DNA of 64,000 bases, taken from assembly GCA_036703985.1 (NCBI GenBank), contig DATNQN010000010.1:100799-164798 (forward strand), in the 5' to 3' direction. A program made the translations under genes and the position numbers. Positions 18,181-28,179 of this stretch are shown here, piece after piece. The stretch comes from Leptolyngbyaceae cyanobacterium. Its GTDB lineage: Bacteria > Cyanobacteriota > Cyanobacteriia > Cyanobacteriales > Aerosakkonemataceae. The notes under the pieces are model-generated. The model saw nothing but the letters and a program-made list of their open reading frames with translations, had not been told where the DNA came from and ran no database searches. Every line of letters begins with the position of its first letter. The stretch's first letter is position 1.

Positions 18181-18218
18181 CTCGCTCCCGTACTTAGATT
18201 GAAAAAGCGAGTTTTTTT
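18181..18218 (+). terminator. Weak intrinsic terminator after pipY
   Basis: CTCGCT (18181-18186) pairs with AGCGAG (18206-18211), followed by seven T (18212-18218). The 19-base loop makes it a weak but plausible stop for the pipXY transcript. Confidence 0.45.
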
Positions 18219-18523
18219 GTCGATCGCACATAAGCGATCGGTTCGGTAAAAAGCTAGTATTCCTAAGGATTTTCGCCAATCAATCCGAACGGGCGATCGG
18301 TCTCGAAACAGCACAGAGAAAAAACATAGATTAATTTTTGTGGTATCCACTGATAATCGAGAAATTCCGTAGAAATAATTTCTAAAATTAAACAGTGCAT
18401 CGGCTAATATATTGCCAGCGTAACGACAATATAAATAAAATAAGGTGCTTCCAGGCGTCCAATACGGTGTAGCGATCGGTAGTTAGTCTCAAGCCAGCAA
18501 GATAGATGAGGAGGGTAACAGAA

Positions 18524-18625
18524 ATGAGAGAGTATTTTTACCCCGGCGTTTCATCTTCCCTGACCGTTCTACTAACTATTGAGTGGCCGCACCCCGTCGC
18601 CCCGTCAAGTACCCTTAATTTATAG
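18524..18625 (+). CDS. Possible 33-residue small protein
   Basis: A frame starting MREYFYPGVSSSLTVLL begins at 18524 with GAGGAGGG at 18508-18515, about nine bases upstream. That is one of the better ribosome sites in the window. The product has no known motif. It could be a real small protein, a leader peptide, or chance in a long untranslated region. Confidence 0.3.
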   Translation: MREYFYPGVSSSLTVLLTIEWPHPVAPSSTLNL

Positions 18626-19006
18626 AGGAGGGGTTATAGGGCCGATCGAAACTTGACAGCCTCAGTCAATCAAAAAAATATTCCTACACTCCGGTAGGTA
18701 ATTTAACTACCAACCTACCGCAGATTTCCAGATTGACTCGTACTTACCGGGTGTTAAGGTATCTGGTGAGTAGCAGCCAACAGGAGCGCAGACATCAACT
18801 AAAGCAGAAAAACTGCCCCAGTTGTGTAAGTTCTACGAAATGGAAATAAAATTAATGGCTTGATGGCCAGAGCTAGCATACCTGAAGCTTTACCCAAAGA
18901 ATTAGTAAAGCCAAGGTAAACCGAAAGCTTGAACTTTCAAAAGCCCCTTCTCTGCTCAAACGATCGAAAGCCCTGTAAACTCTAGTTTTAATGGAGTGTC
19001 AACACC

Positions 19007-19603
19007 ATGAGCGGTATCTTTAACAAGCTGAAAGAGATTGTTGGTATTAACGAACAAGTGGAATACGAGTACGATGATTATGATGATGTAGACGAGCGCA
19101 ATAACTACCAAAACCTCTATCAAGAGGAAGCCGCTCCACCTGCCACCGAAGAAGATCGTCGCCAACGTCGTCGGATGCGCTCTAGCGTAGGTATCGCACC
19201 AGAAGCTCCCATGCCAACACCAATGAGTAACGTGATCGGAATGCCGGGAGTTGCCAATGCCTTCTCGGAAGTAGTCGTCATGGAACCCCGTACCTTTGAA
19301 GAAATGCCCCAGGCAATTCAAGCTTTGCGGGAACGGAAATCCGTGGTACTCAACCTCACCATGATGGACCCCGACCAAGCACAACGGGCTGTAGACTTCA
19401 TCGCAGGTGGTACTTACGCGATCGACGGTCACCAAGAACGGATCGGCGAAAGCATCTTCCTGTTCACTCCTAGCTGCGTACAAGTAAGTAATCAGTCTGG
19501 TGTAGTACACGAAGTGCCTCAACCCCAAGTACGCATTCCTCGCGCTGCTACCCCCACGCCTAGCTGGGTATCCTCGGATCAGCGGATCGTTCAAACCAGT
19601 TAA
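19007..19603 (+). CDS. sepF: Cell division protein SepF
   Basis: 198 residues. N-terminal [14 protein letters not shown] forms the membrane-binding amphipathic helix. An acidic linker ([14 protein letters not shown]) follows, and then the SepF core from about 85 to 160 ([67 protein letters not shown]). SepF (Cdv2) polymerises and tethers FtsZ to the membrane. The position between pipY and proC is conserved in cyanobacteria. Confidence 0.96.
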   Translation: MSGIFNKLKEIVGINEQVEYEYDDYDDVDERNNYQNLYQEEAAPPATEEDRRQRRRMRSSVGIAPEAPMPTPMSNVIGMPGVANAFSEVVVMEPRTFEEMPQAIQALRERKSVVLNLTMMDPDQAQRAVDFIAGGTYAIDGHQERIGESIFLFTPSCVQVSNQSGVVHEVPQPQVRIPRAATPTPSWVSSDQRIVQTS

Positions 19604-19774
19604 TAATTAACTCAAGTTGCTAGTTGTATCTTCAAGGCTGGTAGTAGTTAATGGGTAGCAAGTAGTGGGAAAGCCCTGTCCACGCTCACTCAATACCCAT
19701 CACAAAACCTTACTCAAACTAAAAAGTATAAAAGCCTTCTTACACTAGCAACTTGAACGGATTTATCCTAAAAC

Positions 19775-19820
19775 AATCTAAAATTTAAAATCTAAAATCC
19801 AAAATCTAAAATCTAAAATC
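19775..19820. repeat. AAAATCT heptamer tandem repeat before proC
   Basis: Five to six tandem copies of AAAATCT with a few changes end three bases before the proC start. A normal Shine-Dalgarno is absent there. The same heptamer in inverse orientation (ATTTTAG) is found at 38.25 kb. Confidence 0.75.
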
Positions 19821-19822
19821 GA

Positions 19823-20632
19823 ATGTCCATCAAGTTTGGTGTTATCGGTGGCGGGGTAATGGGAGAAGCTCTCTTATCCCGCTTAATTAATCAGCAGATT
19901 TATCTACCATCAGAAGTACTGGTGAGCGAACCTCAAGCACAACGCCGCAGTTATTTAACAGAAAAATACGGCGTTGGGGTAACTGCAAATAATTCAGAAG
20001 TAGCAGGCGGTTCAGAAGTTCTGTTTTTAGCCGTGAAGCCCCAAGTTTTTGATATGGTAGCCGCAGAATTAGTCGAAAATCAGATTACCGTACCGGAACA
20101 ATTGGTAATTTCTATTTTGGCGGGCGTACCTTTGAGCAAGTTGGAATGGGCTTTTCCCGGACAACCAGTAATTCGATCGATGCCAAATACCCCCGCTACC
20201 GTAGGTGCTGGAATTACCGCGATCGCTCCCGGTAACCAGGTACAACAGCATCACTTAGAACGAGCAAAGCGCATTTTTCAAGCCGTCGGAGAAGTGGTAG
20301 AAGTACCGGAAACCATGCTGGACGCGGTAACTGGGTTATCGGGATCGGGCCCTGGTTACGTAGCAGTGATGATCGAAGCGCTGACTGATGGGGGAGTAGC
20401 GTCGGGTTTGCCAAGAGCGATCGCATCTAAACTAGCACTAGAAACCGTATTCGGCACCGCTCAACTGCTCAAAGAATCCGCTATGCACCCCGCCGAACTA
20501 AAAGACAAAGTGACCAGTCCCGGCGGTACGACAATTACAGGCATTGCCGAATTAGAACGCGCTGGTTTTCGTTCTGCCTTAATTGAAGCAGTAAAAGCAG
20601 CTTATCGTCGCTCTAAAGAGTTAGGAAATTAG
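19823..20632 (+). CDS. proC: Pyrroline-5-carboxylate reductase
   Basis: 269 residues. The Rossmann motif FGVIGGGVMGEALL is at the N-terminus. The substrate-side signatures (RSMPNTPATVGAG, TGLSGSGPGYV and SPGGTTITGIAELE) are all intact. It performs the last step of proline synthesis with NAD(P)H. Length is typical. Its start directly follows a heptamer repeat with no ribosome site, so translation may be leaderless-like or unusually initiated. Confidence 0.96.
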   Translation: MSIKFGVIGGGVMGEALLSRLINQQIYLPSEVLVSEPQAQRRSYLTEKYGVGVTANNSEVAGGSEVLFLAVKPQVFDMVAAELVENQITVPEQLVISILAGVPLSKLEWAFPGQPVIRSMPNTPATVGAGITAIAPGNQVQQHHLERAKRIFQAVGEVVEVPETMLDAVTGLSGSGPGYVAVMIEALTDGGVASGLPRAIASKLALETVFGTAQLLKESAMHPAELKDKVTSPGGTTITGIAELERAGFRSALIEAVKAAYRRSKELGN

Positions 20633-20664
20633 GCAATTTTCATCGCTCGTTTGCCGATCGAACT

Positions 20665-20690
20665 AGTTCGTAGTGAGGACTTCAATCCTC
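20665..20690. repeat. Short interspersed repeat AGTTCGTAGTGAGGAC-type
   Basis: A 26-base unit beginning AGTTCGTAGTGAGGAC and ending TCCTC. It recurs with 25/26 identity inside the PlsY-fusion gene at 43030-43055, and a longer relative forms a hairpin element at 37274-37317. Confidence 0.7.
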
Positions 20691-20793
20691 GCTTTCCCAA
20701 TAAAAATTACACCTTTATACAGCGGCTCTAAAATGGTTATAGGTAAAATACCTTTTTTAATACAGCAGATTTCAGTTATGTGAAGTGCGGGAC

Positions 20794-20826
20794 AGAAACC
20801 CGGTTTCTTAAAGAAACCGGGTTTCT
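20794..20826. repeat. Perfect 16-bp palindrome (AGAAACCCGG family)
   Basis: AGAAACCCGGTTTCTT and its exact complement flank a single central A. The same half-site (GAGAAACCCGGTTTT) stands alone near 11275. This is a common kind of cyanobacterial intergenic palindrome. It lies between proC and the next gene, and could act as a terminator-like structure. Confidence 0.75.
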
Positions 20827-20888
20827 ACGTACATCATTATATTTATATTTGGAAAGAGCCGTCACAAATAACCAATGACAAACGATCG

Positions 20889-22256
20889 ATGACAAATCAA
20901 AAAAGAATCTTCGATTACTACAGCATAATTCCCCATCCAACCGAGCCAAAATTGCTAATGCAGGAAGTAAACATCGGTTGGTCTTTGCCTCATTTTATCC
21001 CTAGCAAAACTCATTTCGCTCATGCCTATTTGATTAACGAGGCCATGCAGCAGCAGTTAGGTATCGACGTAACGGTACTTTCGTGCATTTATAATGATTT
21101 AGACCCCGTTCTAAATCGAGTCAATCGAGTATTTGCCCTCGCCAATCATAATCCAGATTGGCAACCAACTGCACGGTATCGCTGGATCGATCGATCCGAA
21201 CTAAATAAATTAGCATTAGCCGTGCCAGAACATTATCCGATTCTGTTAAATTGGTTTCAAGAAATCCAAGACCCGACAATAAGCTCTCAACGAGTACCTT
21301 GGGCAAGAATTGGTTGGTATAAAAAAGCAAATGACTGGATTTACGAACAATTTAAAAATTTGGGATTAACTTCTATTTCTCGGAGCGAGCAATTAAGGTC
21401 TTGGAGTACTTCTTGTATTTTAAAATTCAATACAACTGCTGGCAATATTTATTTTAAAGCTATGCCAAGCGCCTTAAAAAATGAATCGTTATTCACTAAA
21501 GCTTTAGGAGAATATTACCCTGAAAATACTCCCCATATTTTAAGCGCGAATCACGAACAGCACTGGATGTTAATGCGTGATTTCGGTGGTACGCCCCTAT
21601 CGGAAATGGCAGAAATATCATATTGGGAAGAAGCTTTGCGTTTATTTGCCAAAATACAAATAGATTCAGTTGATCGGGTTGATGATTTATTGAGTTTGGG
21701 ATGGTGCGATCGCAAAATCGAGCGGTTACCATTTGATATAGATTTACTGTTAGCTGATACCGCAGCATTATTAGCCGGAGATTTCATCATTATTGAAGAA
21801 AGCGATGTGGAAGAATTACGCGCTTTGATTCCTCAATTCAAGGTAAAGTGTGAGAAATTAGCAAGTTACAATTTACCTCAAACCCTGGTACATGGTGACT
21901 TTTGGGCAAAAAATGTAGTGGTAAATCACAACAATTATATTTATATTGATTGGCCTAATAGTGCTATATCGCATCCTTTTTTCGATATAGTCAATTTCTT
22001 GTATATAGAAAAATACGTTCCCGATCTTCCCGGCGTGCGCGATCGTCTTCGCAACGTTTATTTGGAACAGTGGACGAGTTACGAGCCGATGGAGCGTTTA
22101 TTAGAAGCTTTTGAGTTATCTCAAACTTTAGGAATGTTGTATCAAGCTATCACGTATTATCGAATCGTTTCTCAGTTAGAACCATTGGCTAAATGGGAAA
22201 TTGAAGTGGCAGTACCTTTGTGTTTGGAGAAACTGTTAATTTTTCACCGCCGATGA
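20889..22256 (+). CDS. Aminoglycoside-phosphotransferase-like kinase with N-terminal extra domain
   Basis: 455 residues. The C-terminal two-thirds is an APH/choline-kinase fold: LVHGDFWAKNVVVNHNNYIYIDWPN carries the catalytic HGD..N and the metal-binding IDW. The N-terminal 130 residues (LLMQEVNIGWSLPHFIPS...YRWIDRSELNKLALAV) look like a Nudix-type module, with sequence typical of such regions but no clear Nudix box. The substrate is unknown. The name does not imply antibiotic resistance. Confidence 0.75.
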   Translation: MTNQKRIFDYYSIIPHPTEPKLLMQEVNIGWSLPHFIPSKTHFAHAYLINEAMQQQLGIDVTVLSCIYNDLDPVLNRVNRVFALANHNPDWQPTARYRWIDRSELNKLALAVPEHYPILLNWFQEIQDPTISSQRVPWARIGWYKKANDWIYEQFKNLGLTSISRSEQLRSWSTSCILKFNTTAGNIYFKAMPSALKNESLFTKALGEYYPENTPHILSANHEQHWMLMRDFGGTPLSEMAEISYWEEALRLFAKIQIDSVDRVDDLLSLGWCDRKIERLPFDIDLLLADTAALLAGDFIIIEESDVEELRALIPQFKVKCEKLASYNLPQTLVHGDFWAKNVVVNHNNYIYIDWPNSAISHPFFDIVNFLYIEKYVPDLPGVRDRLRNVYLEQWTSYEPMERLLEAFELSQTLGMLYQAITYYRIVSQLEPLAKWEIEVAVPLCLEKLLIFHRR

Positions 22257-22387
22257 AGAAAGTTGAATCAGTTTTGCTAGTCGAGCGAAATTCGAGAAAG
22301 ATATTTTAAGTGATGAATGTGACATAAAAATGATAATTAAGGGCTTAAATAATCAAGTTAAATTTGGATATTTTTTTTAGAATAGGG

Positions 22388-23683
22388 ATGTTAAATAATG
22401 AAGCTTTTCCTCCGATGAAAACCCAGGTAACGCTTTTCCGGAAAAAATCGGGAAAAACCTCCTTATTCCCTTTTATTAAAGCTATTCTATTGTTGGCGAT
22501 CGCCGGATGTACTCTCGATGGAACTACGACCTCATCTACTGAGGTTTCCCCATCGCCGCAAGCAGTAACTAACCCAACAACGGAACAAGCTCAATCTTCT
22601 CCCAGCCAATCAAACTATCGCCAAACCACTGTGGTAAGAGGGTTAGAACACCCTTGGGGTATGGCATGGCTACCTGATGGATCGATGTTAATTACCGAAC
22701 GTCCCGGAAGATTGCGGATTGTTCGTAATGGCGTGTTAGAACCAACACCAATTACCGGCGTTCCCGAAGTGCTTGCCGTTAATCAAGGTGGCTTGCTGGA
22801 TATTTCAATTCACCCAAATTTTGCTCAAAATCAGTTAATTTATTTTACTTACGCTCACGGTAACCAGCAAGCTAGCCGTACTAGGGTAGCAAGAGCCAGA
22901 TTTGATGGTAAAGCGTTGCAAGATGTACGGGTAATTTTTGAGGTTAACCGAACTAAACCAGGGGGACAGCATTTTGGTTCGCGGATGCTCTGGCTTCCCG
23001 ATCGCACGATGTTAGTATCGATCGGTGATGGTGGCAATCCCCCCGTGCAACTTGATGGTCAACTAATTCGCCAACAAGCACAAAACCTTCAGACCCATCT
23101 TGGTAAAATTGTCCGTTTAAATGACGATGGCACTATCCCAAAAGATAATCCTTTTGTAGGAAAGAATAACGCTAATCCGGCTATTTGGAGTTACGGACAC
23201 CGTAACGTTCAAGGTCTGGCTTTCGACCCCATCAATAATCGAGTTTGGTCAAACGAACATGGTGCCCGTGGGGGTGACGAACTTAATTTAGTGCAAGCCG
23301 GTCAAAATTATGGTTGGCCTATAGTTTCTCATAGTCGGGATTATGCTACGGGCGAGCCAATTTCTCAACAAAAATCTCAACCTGGGATGGTCGATCCCAA
23401 ATTAGTTTGGACGCCTGCCACTGCTCCTTCGGGAATAACATTTTACAATGGCGATCGCTTTCCACAATGGCAGGGCAATTTATTTTCCGGTGGATTGGTT
23501 TCTCAAGATGTGCGTCGGATCGCGCTAGACAGTGCAGGCAATGTTTTATCGCAAGAAACTATTGCGATCGGTCAGCGAGTGCGCGACGTGCGGCAAGGGC
23601 CTGACGGACTATTGTATATTCTTACCGATCGACCGGACGGGCAACTGATTCGCCTCGAACCTGCGGCAATTTCATCCCGATAA
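22388..23683 (+). CDS. PQQ-dependent sugar dehydrogenase-like lipoprotein (YliI/Asd type)
   Basis: 431 residues from ATG 22388; the frame can extend to a TTG at 22364. A basic N-terminus and hydrophobic segment end in LAIAGC, a lipobox, so it is probably lipid-anchored in the periplasm. The beta-propeller has the family motifs LEHPWGMAWLPDGSMLITERPG, GGLLDISIHPNF, IGDGG, GHRNVQGLAFDP and NEHGARGGDELN. Relatives oxidise aldose sugars with PQQ. No PQQ synthesis genes are in the window. Confidence 0.87.
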   Translation: MLNNEAFPPMKTQVTLFRKKSGKTSLFPFIKAILLLAIAGCTLDGTTTSSTEVSPSPQAVTNPTTEQAQSSPSQSNYRQTTVVRGLEHPWGMAWLPDGSMLITERPGRLRIVRNGVLEPTPITGVPEVLAVNQGGLLDISIHPNFAQNQLIYFTYAHGNQQASRTRVARARFDGKALQDVRVIFEVNRTKPGGQHFGSRMLWLPDRTMLVSIGDGGNPPVQLDGQLIRQQAQNLQTHLGKIVRLNDDGTIPKDNPFVGKNNANPAIWSYGHRNVQGLAFDPINNRVWSNEHGARGGDELNLVQAGQNYGWPIVSHSRDYATGEPISQQKSQPGMVDPKLVWTPATAPSGITFYNGDRFPQWQGNLFSGGLVSQDVRRIALDSAGNVLSQETIAIGQRVRDVRQGPDGLLYILTDRPDGQLIRLEPAAISSR

Positions 23684-23688
23684 GCGAT

Positions 23689-23719
23689 CTCCCACTAACC
23701 GCTAGCGGTATAGTGGGAG
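23689..23719. terminator. Hairpin between the sugar dehydrogenase and aroA
   Basis: CTCCCACTA pairs with TAGTGGGAG around an inner ACCGCTAGCGGT palindrome. No T-run follows, so it may be a bidirectional structure or a repeat element rather than a classical terminator. Confidence 0.5.
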
Positions 23720-23748
23720 CATCTCAAAGCTACCCCTCTCTATACTCG

Positions 23749-23795
23749 GCGGTTGAAACCGCGACTATACAAACAAAGTTCGCCTACGCTGACTA
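23749..23795. repeat. GCGGTTGAAACCGC interspersed element
   Basis: A hairpin GCGGTTGAAACCGC (23749-23762) is followed by AACAAAGTTCGCCTACGCTGACT. This combination is a recurrent intergenic repeat of filamentous cyanobacteria, as I recall. It adjoins the 3' end of aroA. Confidence 0.5.
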
Positions 23796-23832
23796 AAGAA
23801 TAAAAGGGGTATTTCAGTGGGATTTGGTATGA

Positions 23833-25188
23833 TTAATCGTTTTGTCCGCAAATTTGTTTTAGAGTAGCAAAGAAATCGGGGTAGGAAATGCTGGCAGCTT
23901 CCGCACGATTAACGATCGTAGTACCCTTAGCATTTAAGGCGGCGATCGCAAAACTCATGGCGATTCGATGATCGGTATGGCTATCTACATCCGTACCGAC
24001 TAAAGCCGTACCGCCCGTAATTTCCATCCCATCGGGTAATTCGGTTACTTTCGCACCCATCCGGTTTAATTGAGAAGCCATTACGGAAATGCGATCGCTT
24101 TCTTTCACGCGCAACTCCGCTGCATCTTTAATTACCGTCGTACCTTCGGCAAATACCGCCGCCACTGCCAAAATCGGAATTTCATCAATTAAACGAGGTA
24201 TTAAATCGCCACCGATTTGACAAGCTTTCAGGCGTCCGTACCGTACCCGTAAATCCGCGACCGGTTCGCCGGCGACTTCCCGTTGGTTTTCTAACTGAAT
24301 ATCAGCGCCCATCATCCCCAGCGCTTCTAAAATACCAGTACGAGTTGGATTAACCCCTACATTTTCAATTACTAACTCCGATCCCGGTACGATCGCACCA
24401 GCCACCAGCCAAAAAGCTGCCGAACTAATATCCCCAGGTACGATTACCGACTGTCCGATCAGTTTAGCAGGGCCAACCACCGTCGCGCTATTGGTTTGGG
24501 GATCGACAATCACTTGGGCCCCAAACCCTTTCAACATCCGTTCGCTATGATCGCGAGAAAGGGCTGGTTCTGTCACGGTAGTTTTTCCTTCCACCATCAG
24601 TCCCGCCAATAAAATGCAGGATTTCACTTGGGCAGAAGCAATGGGAGAATGATAAGTAATCGCTTTTAGCGATCGTCCTCGCACAGCCAGCGGTGCTAAA
24701 GAATTTCCCTTCCGTCCCCAAATGCTAGCACCCATTTGTTCCAATGGTTGGATGACGCGGGACATCGGACGCGATCGCAAAGAACTATCCCCCGTTACCG
24801 TAAAAAACCGATCCGGGTGAGAAGCCAAAATACCCAACATCAGCCGCATGGTAGTCCCGGAATTACCCGCATTTAAAATATCATTCGGTTCTCGGATTTC
24901 ACCCAAACCAATACCTTTCACCTTTACCAATTCCGTATTCAACTCGGAAATTTCTGCCCCCAACGCCCGGAAACACTCCGCCGTACTGCGAGGGTCTTCC
25001 CCTAAAAGTAGCCCTTTAATCTGCGTTTCCCCTTCGGCGAGCGCACCCAACATCAACGCCCGGTGAGAAATCGACTTATCTCCCGGTACTTTTATCCGTC
25101 CTTGGAGAGAAAAATCGGAACTCGGTCTTTGAATTTGCAAAGATTGCTGATTTTCGATCGTTTTAACGGTGACAGTTGGCACAAGCAT
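23833..25188 (-). CDS. aroA: 3-phosphoshikimate 1-carboxyvinyltransferase (EPSP synthase)
   Basis: 451 residues. The shikimate-3-phosphate and PEP sites are visible: [43 protein letters not shown], and [14 protein letters not shown] near the C-terminus, ending [13 protein letters not shown]. It makes EPSP in the aromatic amino acid pathway. The glycine in the NAGNSGT loop is followed by T, as in class I/II enzymes, but I do not assign a class. The first about 25 residues are a non-conserved extension. Confidence 0.96.
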   Translation of the reverse strand: MLVPTVTVKTIENQQSLQIQRPSSDFSLQGRIKVPGDKSISHRALMLGALAEGETQIKGLLLGEDPRSTAECFRALGAEISELNTELVKVKGIGLGEIREPNDILNAGNSGTTMRLMLGILASHPDRFFTVTGDSSLRSRPMSRVIQPLEQMGASIWGRKGNSLAPLAVRGRSLKAITYHSPIASAQVKSCILLAGLMVEGKTTVTEPALSRDHSERMLKGFGAQVIVDPQTNSATVVGPAKLIGQSVIVPGDISSAAFWLVAGAIVPGSELVIENVGVNPTRTGILEALGMMGADIQLENQREVAGEPVADLRVRYGRLKACQIGGDLIPRLIDEIPILAVAAVFAEGTTVIKDAAELRVKESDRISVMASQLNRMGAKVTELPDGMEITGGTALVGTDVDSHTDHRIAMSFAIAALNAKGTTIVNRAEAASISYPDFFATLKQICGQND

Positions 25189-25497
25189 TACGATAGACTG
25201 GTGGAGGACTGCGAAGTAAGATCCTACCCTTTTCTGGAGTCCTCATGGGTCGCTTTTGCAGAATTTATCAAAATAGAATTCTCCGAGTCAGAATTCAGAA
25301 TTCAGAATGAATAGGAGTCCAACTGGCGGATAAATAAACAATAAACAAATTTAACACTCCACCACATCAAAAATTTGGTAGCCTTCAATCAATAGCGACT
25401 TTTAAGCTACCTTAATAATTGATTCTGAATTTTGACTCCTGATTCTGACTCTAAGAATTCTGGCTTCTGAATTCTTCTTCAACAGTCTTTATACTTT
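25189..25497. other. Intergenic region with CAGAATT-type repeats
   Basis: Several GAATTCAGAATT and TCTGAATTC units lie in opposite orientation (25280-25310 versus 25420-25480), so the segment can form a long imperfect hairpin. No coding sequence is supported. Confidence 0.5.
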
Positions 25498-25986
25498 ATG
25501 CTTACCCATCATCGCAAGCCAGTTTGCTTATCCCTAGTTTCTACCGATCTGCCAATTTGGTCAGTAGTAGAAACATCGGCCACATTATATCAGAAAGACC
25601 AAAACCGTTTCCATTTATTATTGACCGAACCAGCCATTAACGAATCACTATCCGTTGAAGCTTCCTCAAATCAGTCCAAAGCACCCGGTACATCCCCCCG
25701 TCTTTTGTGGTTAGAAATTTCCCCTTCCCGCGTCATCATGACCATGCAAGGAAGTCGCCAGTTAAGTTATCGCCACTTCTGGGAAAACGGCATCTATGGG
25801 ATCAGCCGTTATTGGTTGTATAGTCAATTATCCCAAGGACAAGGGCAGGTTCGCTTGCGTAATTTCACTGTTGACATTAGTTTGAAAGGCAAACCTTTAC
25901 CAGAACACTTACGAGTAGAATATGAGTTATGGTCGGGCAAATTAACGCTAGGACGTTATATTCTCAATTTAGAAATTCATCATTAA
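25498..25986 (+). CDS. Conserved cyanobacterial hypothetical protein
   Basis: 162 residues, beta-rich, starting MLTHHRKPVCLSLVSTDLP and ending LRVEYELWSGKLTLGRYILNLEIHH. There are no signal peptide or membrane segments. The composition and clean frame support a real gene. I recall no function for such proteins. It stands alone between aroA and the next unknown gene. Confidence 0.65.
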   Translation: MLTHHRKPVCLSLVSTDLPIWSVVETSATLYQKDQNRFHLLLTEPAINESLSVEASSNQSKAPGTSPRLLWLEISPSRVIMTMQGSRQLSYRHFWENGIYGISRYWLYSQLSQGQGQVRLRNFTVDISLKGKPLPEHLRVEYELWSGKLTLGRYILNLEIHH

Positions 25987-26265
25987 ACAAGTCATCAGTA
26001 AAATCAGTTATTATATCAAATCCGCTTCAATTAACCCTGTTATTTTTGGGAGGGAAAGGAGATTAAGAGTGAGAGTAACACTGCGGCTGAAAAAGGGGGT
26101 AATAGACCTGGATTTGGCATCAAAAGGTATGGCGGGGTATTTAAACCCGTCAACAACGCCTGCCAATGACTCGGCAAGTTATTAGTTTTTACGGTTAGTT
26201 AATGTCAATATAGTAGGAGACTTAAACTATTCCGAGCGATGGGAACTTTAAAAGTAAAGCACGAG

Positions 26266-26682
26266 CTATTTTGGTTGACACTCAAATAGTTGCAAAGCTC
26301 GATCGAAGAGCGGTTCTCCAGCGCGAGTTTCTAAAATAGCTCGGACAATTTCTATAAATTCAATATCTATTTTGCGATCGGAAAGAATTAATTTACTAGC
26401 TGGATAAAACGTCACTTCATCAGGCTTTAATTCATTAGTCGTACCAGTTTGAAATTGAGCGCTTCTCTTATCCCAAGACAAAGTTTTTCCTCGCAAAGTA
26501 AACTGAAACCACACGATTTCATTGTGTTTCAATTCAAAGAAAATATCGAAATAAGATTCTTCACCTTGATACCAAATACGTTTTACGCTATTATCTTTCC
26601 CCGGTTTCAATAAACTTTGATCGATCGGTCGTAAAGAAGCTCCTAGTGCATTAATTTGATCCTGATTCATAGAATTGTCCAT
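26266..26682 (-). CDS. Conserved cyanobacterial hypothetical protein
   Basis: 138 residues. The core (RIWYQGEESYFDIFFELKHNEIVWFQFTLRGKTLSWD) is a beta-rich segment with many aromatics, followed by a helical end (IEFIEIVRAILETRAGEPLFDRALQLF). There are no transmembrane parts. Start alternatives are MDNSMNQ at 26682 or the internal Met four codons later. Function unknown. Confidence 0.65.
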   Translation of the reverse strand: MDNSMNQDQINALGASLRPIDQSLLKPGKDNSVKRIWYQGEESYFDIFFELKHNEIVWFQFTLRGKTLSWDKRSAQFQTGTTNELKPDEVTFYPASKLILSDRKIDIEFIEIVRAILETRAGEPLFDRALQLFECQPK

Positions 26683-26886
26683 ACATAATATATACTGTCG
26701 GAAATTGTTAACTAAAAAGAAAATACTATTTAGCCAGCTAATAGTGGTGTATTTACTTAAGTATATTCTATGTTAGATTTACTGCTAAATAATAGAAATT
26801 CGTACTAAATTTGTCAGGTAATAGCGTTCCCAGCGCGATCGCTTGCTGTATTGTTGAGTAAACTGATAATTTTTGGCAAATAAAAA

Positions 26887-28026
26887 TTAGGTTAGTGGCT
26901 GATGGTAAATTTGTCCAGCTTTCACGGAAAGAATTTGAGAAGCATTCAGCCATCCGCGATCGAAAGCATTTAAATGAGTAGTGGTAATCAAAGTTTGAAA
27001 GCGGTCTTGAATTGCTTCGAGCAGTTGATTTTGACGGTTGGGATCTAACTCGGCTAACACGTCATCCAGCAACAGCAGCGGCGGTTCGCCAACGACATCT
27101 TCAATTAATTTTAACTCTGCTAGTTTAAGAGCTAGCACCAAAGTACGCTGCTGACCTTGAGAACCATATTGACGAGCAGGAGTTCGATCGATCGACAATT
27201 CTATTTCATCCCGATGAGGGCCAACCAAAGTAGTACCCTGGTGTTGTTCGGCGATGCTACGCTGCTCTATTTTCTCAAAAAAAGCTTGTTGAATCGATTC
27301 TGAATTATCTCGTGCAAAATCGATATGAGGAACGTATTTCACTTCCAGTTCCTCAGTACTACCCGCGATCGCTTGATGCCATAGTTTAGCAATGGGAGCC
27401 AACCGCTGCAAAGCTCTAGCTCGGCGTCTGATCACCCGACAACCAGCTGCTACTAATTGTGCATCCCACAAAGCTAGCTGTGATGGTGAAACTGCACTAT
27501 CTCCCCTACTTTCTCGTTCCCCTATTTGTTTGAGCAGGGCGTTGCGCTGGCGTAAAATTTTATTGTATTGGTGCAAAATGTGAGCGTAATATGGTTCCAG
27601 TTGAATCACCAACGTATCCAACCAATTACGGCGCTGTTCTGGCCCACCTCGCACCAAATCTAAGTCCATGCTGGAAAATTGCACCGCATTCAGCGTTCCC
27701 AAAAATTCCAACTGACGCCGCAGATGTTCTCCTCTGAGTGCAACGGTACGGCGTCCGTTACGACGCAGAGTTAAAGCCAAGTCGATCGCACCTGTTTGGC
27801 GTTCGACGGTAGCATTGACTTGACTTAATTCCGAGCCTTCGCGAACTAAATCGCGATCGCGCGTTACCCGATGACTTTTGAGAGTAGAAAGTAACTCTAC
27901 CGCTTCCAATAAATTAGATTTACCCTGAGCGTTGTTCCCCAACAAAATTGTTTTGGGAGCCTCAAATTCCACTTGCTGATCTAGGTAATTGCGGAAATTC
28001 AGCAAGTGTAAGCTTTTCAAATACAT
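26887..28026 (-). CDS. recF: DNA replication/repair protein RecF
   Basis: 379 residues, SMC-like ATPase. Walker A is [17 protein letters not shown] (about 31-47), with the N-terminal [17 protein letters not shown] typical of RecF. The signature is [18 protein letters not shown] and Walker B is [20 protein letters not shown]. RecF loads RecA through RecOR at gaps. It stands alone rather than in a dnaA-dnaN-recF operon, which is normal in cyanobacteria. Confidence 0.96.
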   Translation of the reverse strand: MYLKSLHLLNFRNYLDQQVEFEAPKTILLGNNAQGKSNLLEAVELLSTLKSHRVTRDRDLVREGSELSQVNATVERQTGAIDLALTLRRNGRRTVALRGEHLRRQLEFLGTLNAVQFSSMDLDLVRGGPEQRRNWLDTLVIQLEPYYAHILHQYNKILRQRNALLKQIGERESRGDSAVSPSQLALWDAQLVAAGCRVIRRRARALQRLAPIAKLWHQAIAGSTEELEVKYVPHIDFARDNSESIQQAFFEKIEQRSIAEQHQGTTLVGPHRDEIELSIDRTPARQYGSQGQQRTLVLALKLAELKLIEDVVGEPPLLLLDDVLAELDPNRQNQLLEAIQDRFQTLITTTHLNAFDRGWLNASQILSVKAGQIYHQPLT

Positions 28027-28029
28027 TGC

Positions 28030-28158
28030 TAATAGTAATTAGTCATTGGTCATTGGTGATTTATCATTAGTCATTTAAATGGAGGGCACAAAATTTGCGA
28101 TCGGTCATCAGCCATTGAGGAATTACTAATGACTGATGACCGATGACTAATGACTAAA
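28030..28158. repeat. Inverted ATGACTAATG/CATTGGTCA heptamer clusters
   Basis: Left half: repeated TCATTGGTCATTGGT and CATTAGTCATT. Right half: the complements (AATGACTGATGACCGATGACTAATGACT). The whole gap between recF and the P-type ATPase is built from these units. Related clusters are at 37219-37250, 37366-37395 and 39298-39325. Confidence 0.75.
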
Positions 28159-28179
28159 AAGTAACATCAGCCTCTACTA

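Larger units (their letters stand above)
18101..19006. other. Long intergenic region with a structured leader before sepF
   Basis: Nine hundred bases hold no large gene. A TTGACA box is at 18653-18658 with only a weak -10 at 17-18 bases. Downstream is an 8-bp hairpin (CGGTAGGT 18692-18699 with ACCTACCG 18713-18720). If that box is used, sepF has a leader of about 320 bases. A small frame with a good ribosome site is listed separately. Confidence 0.4.

Noticed and set aside
20889..22256. Antibiotic resistance gene (aminoglycoside kinase)
   Set aside because: Only the general kinase fold is shared; the extra N-terminal domain and cyanobacterial context point to a metabolic or unknown substrate.
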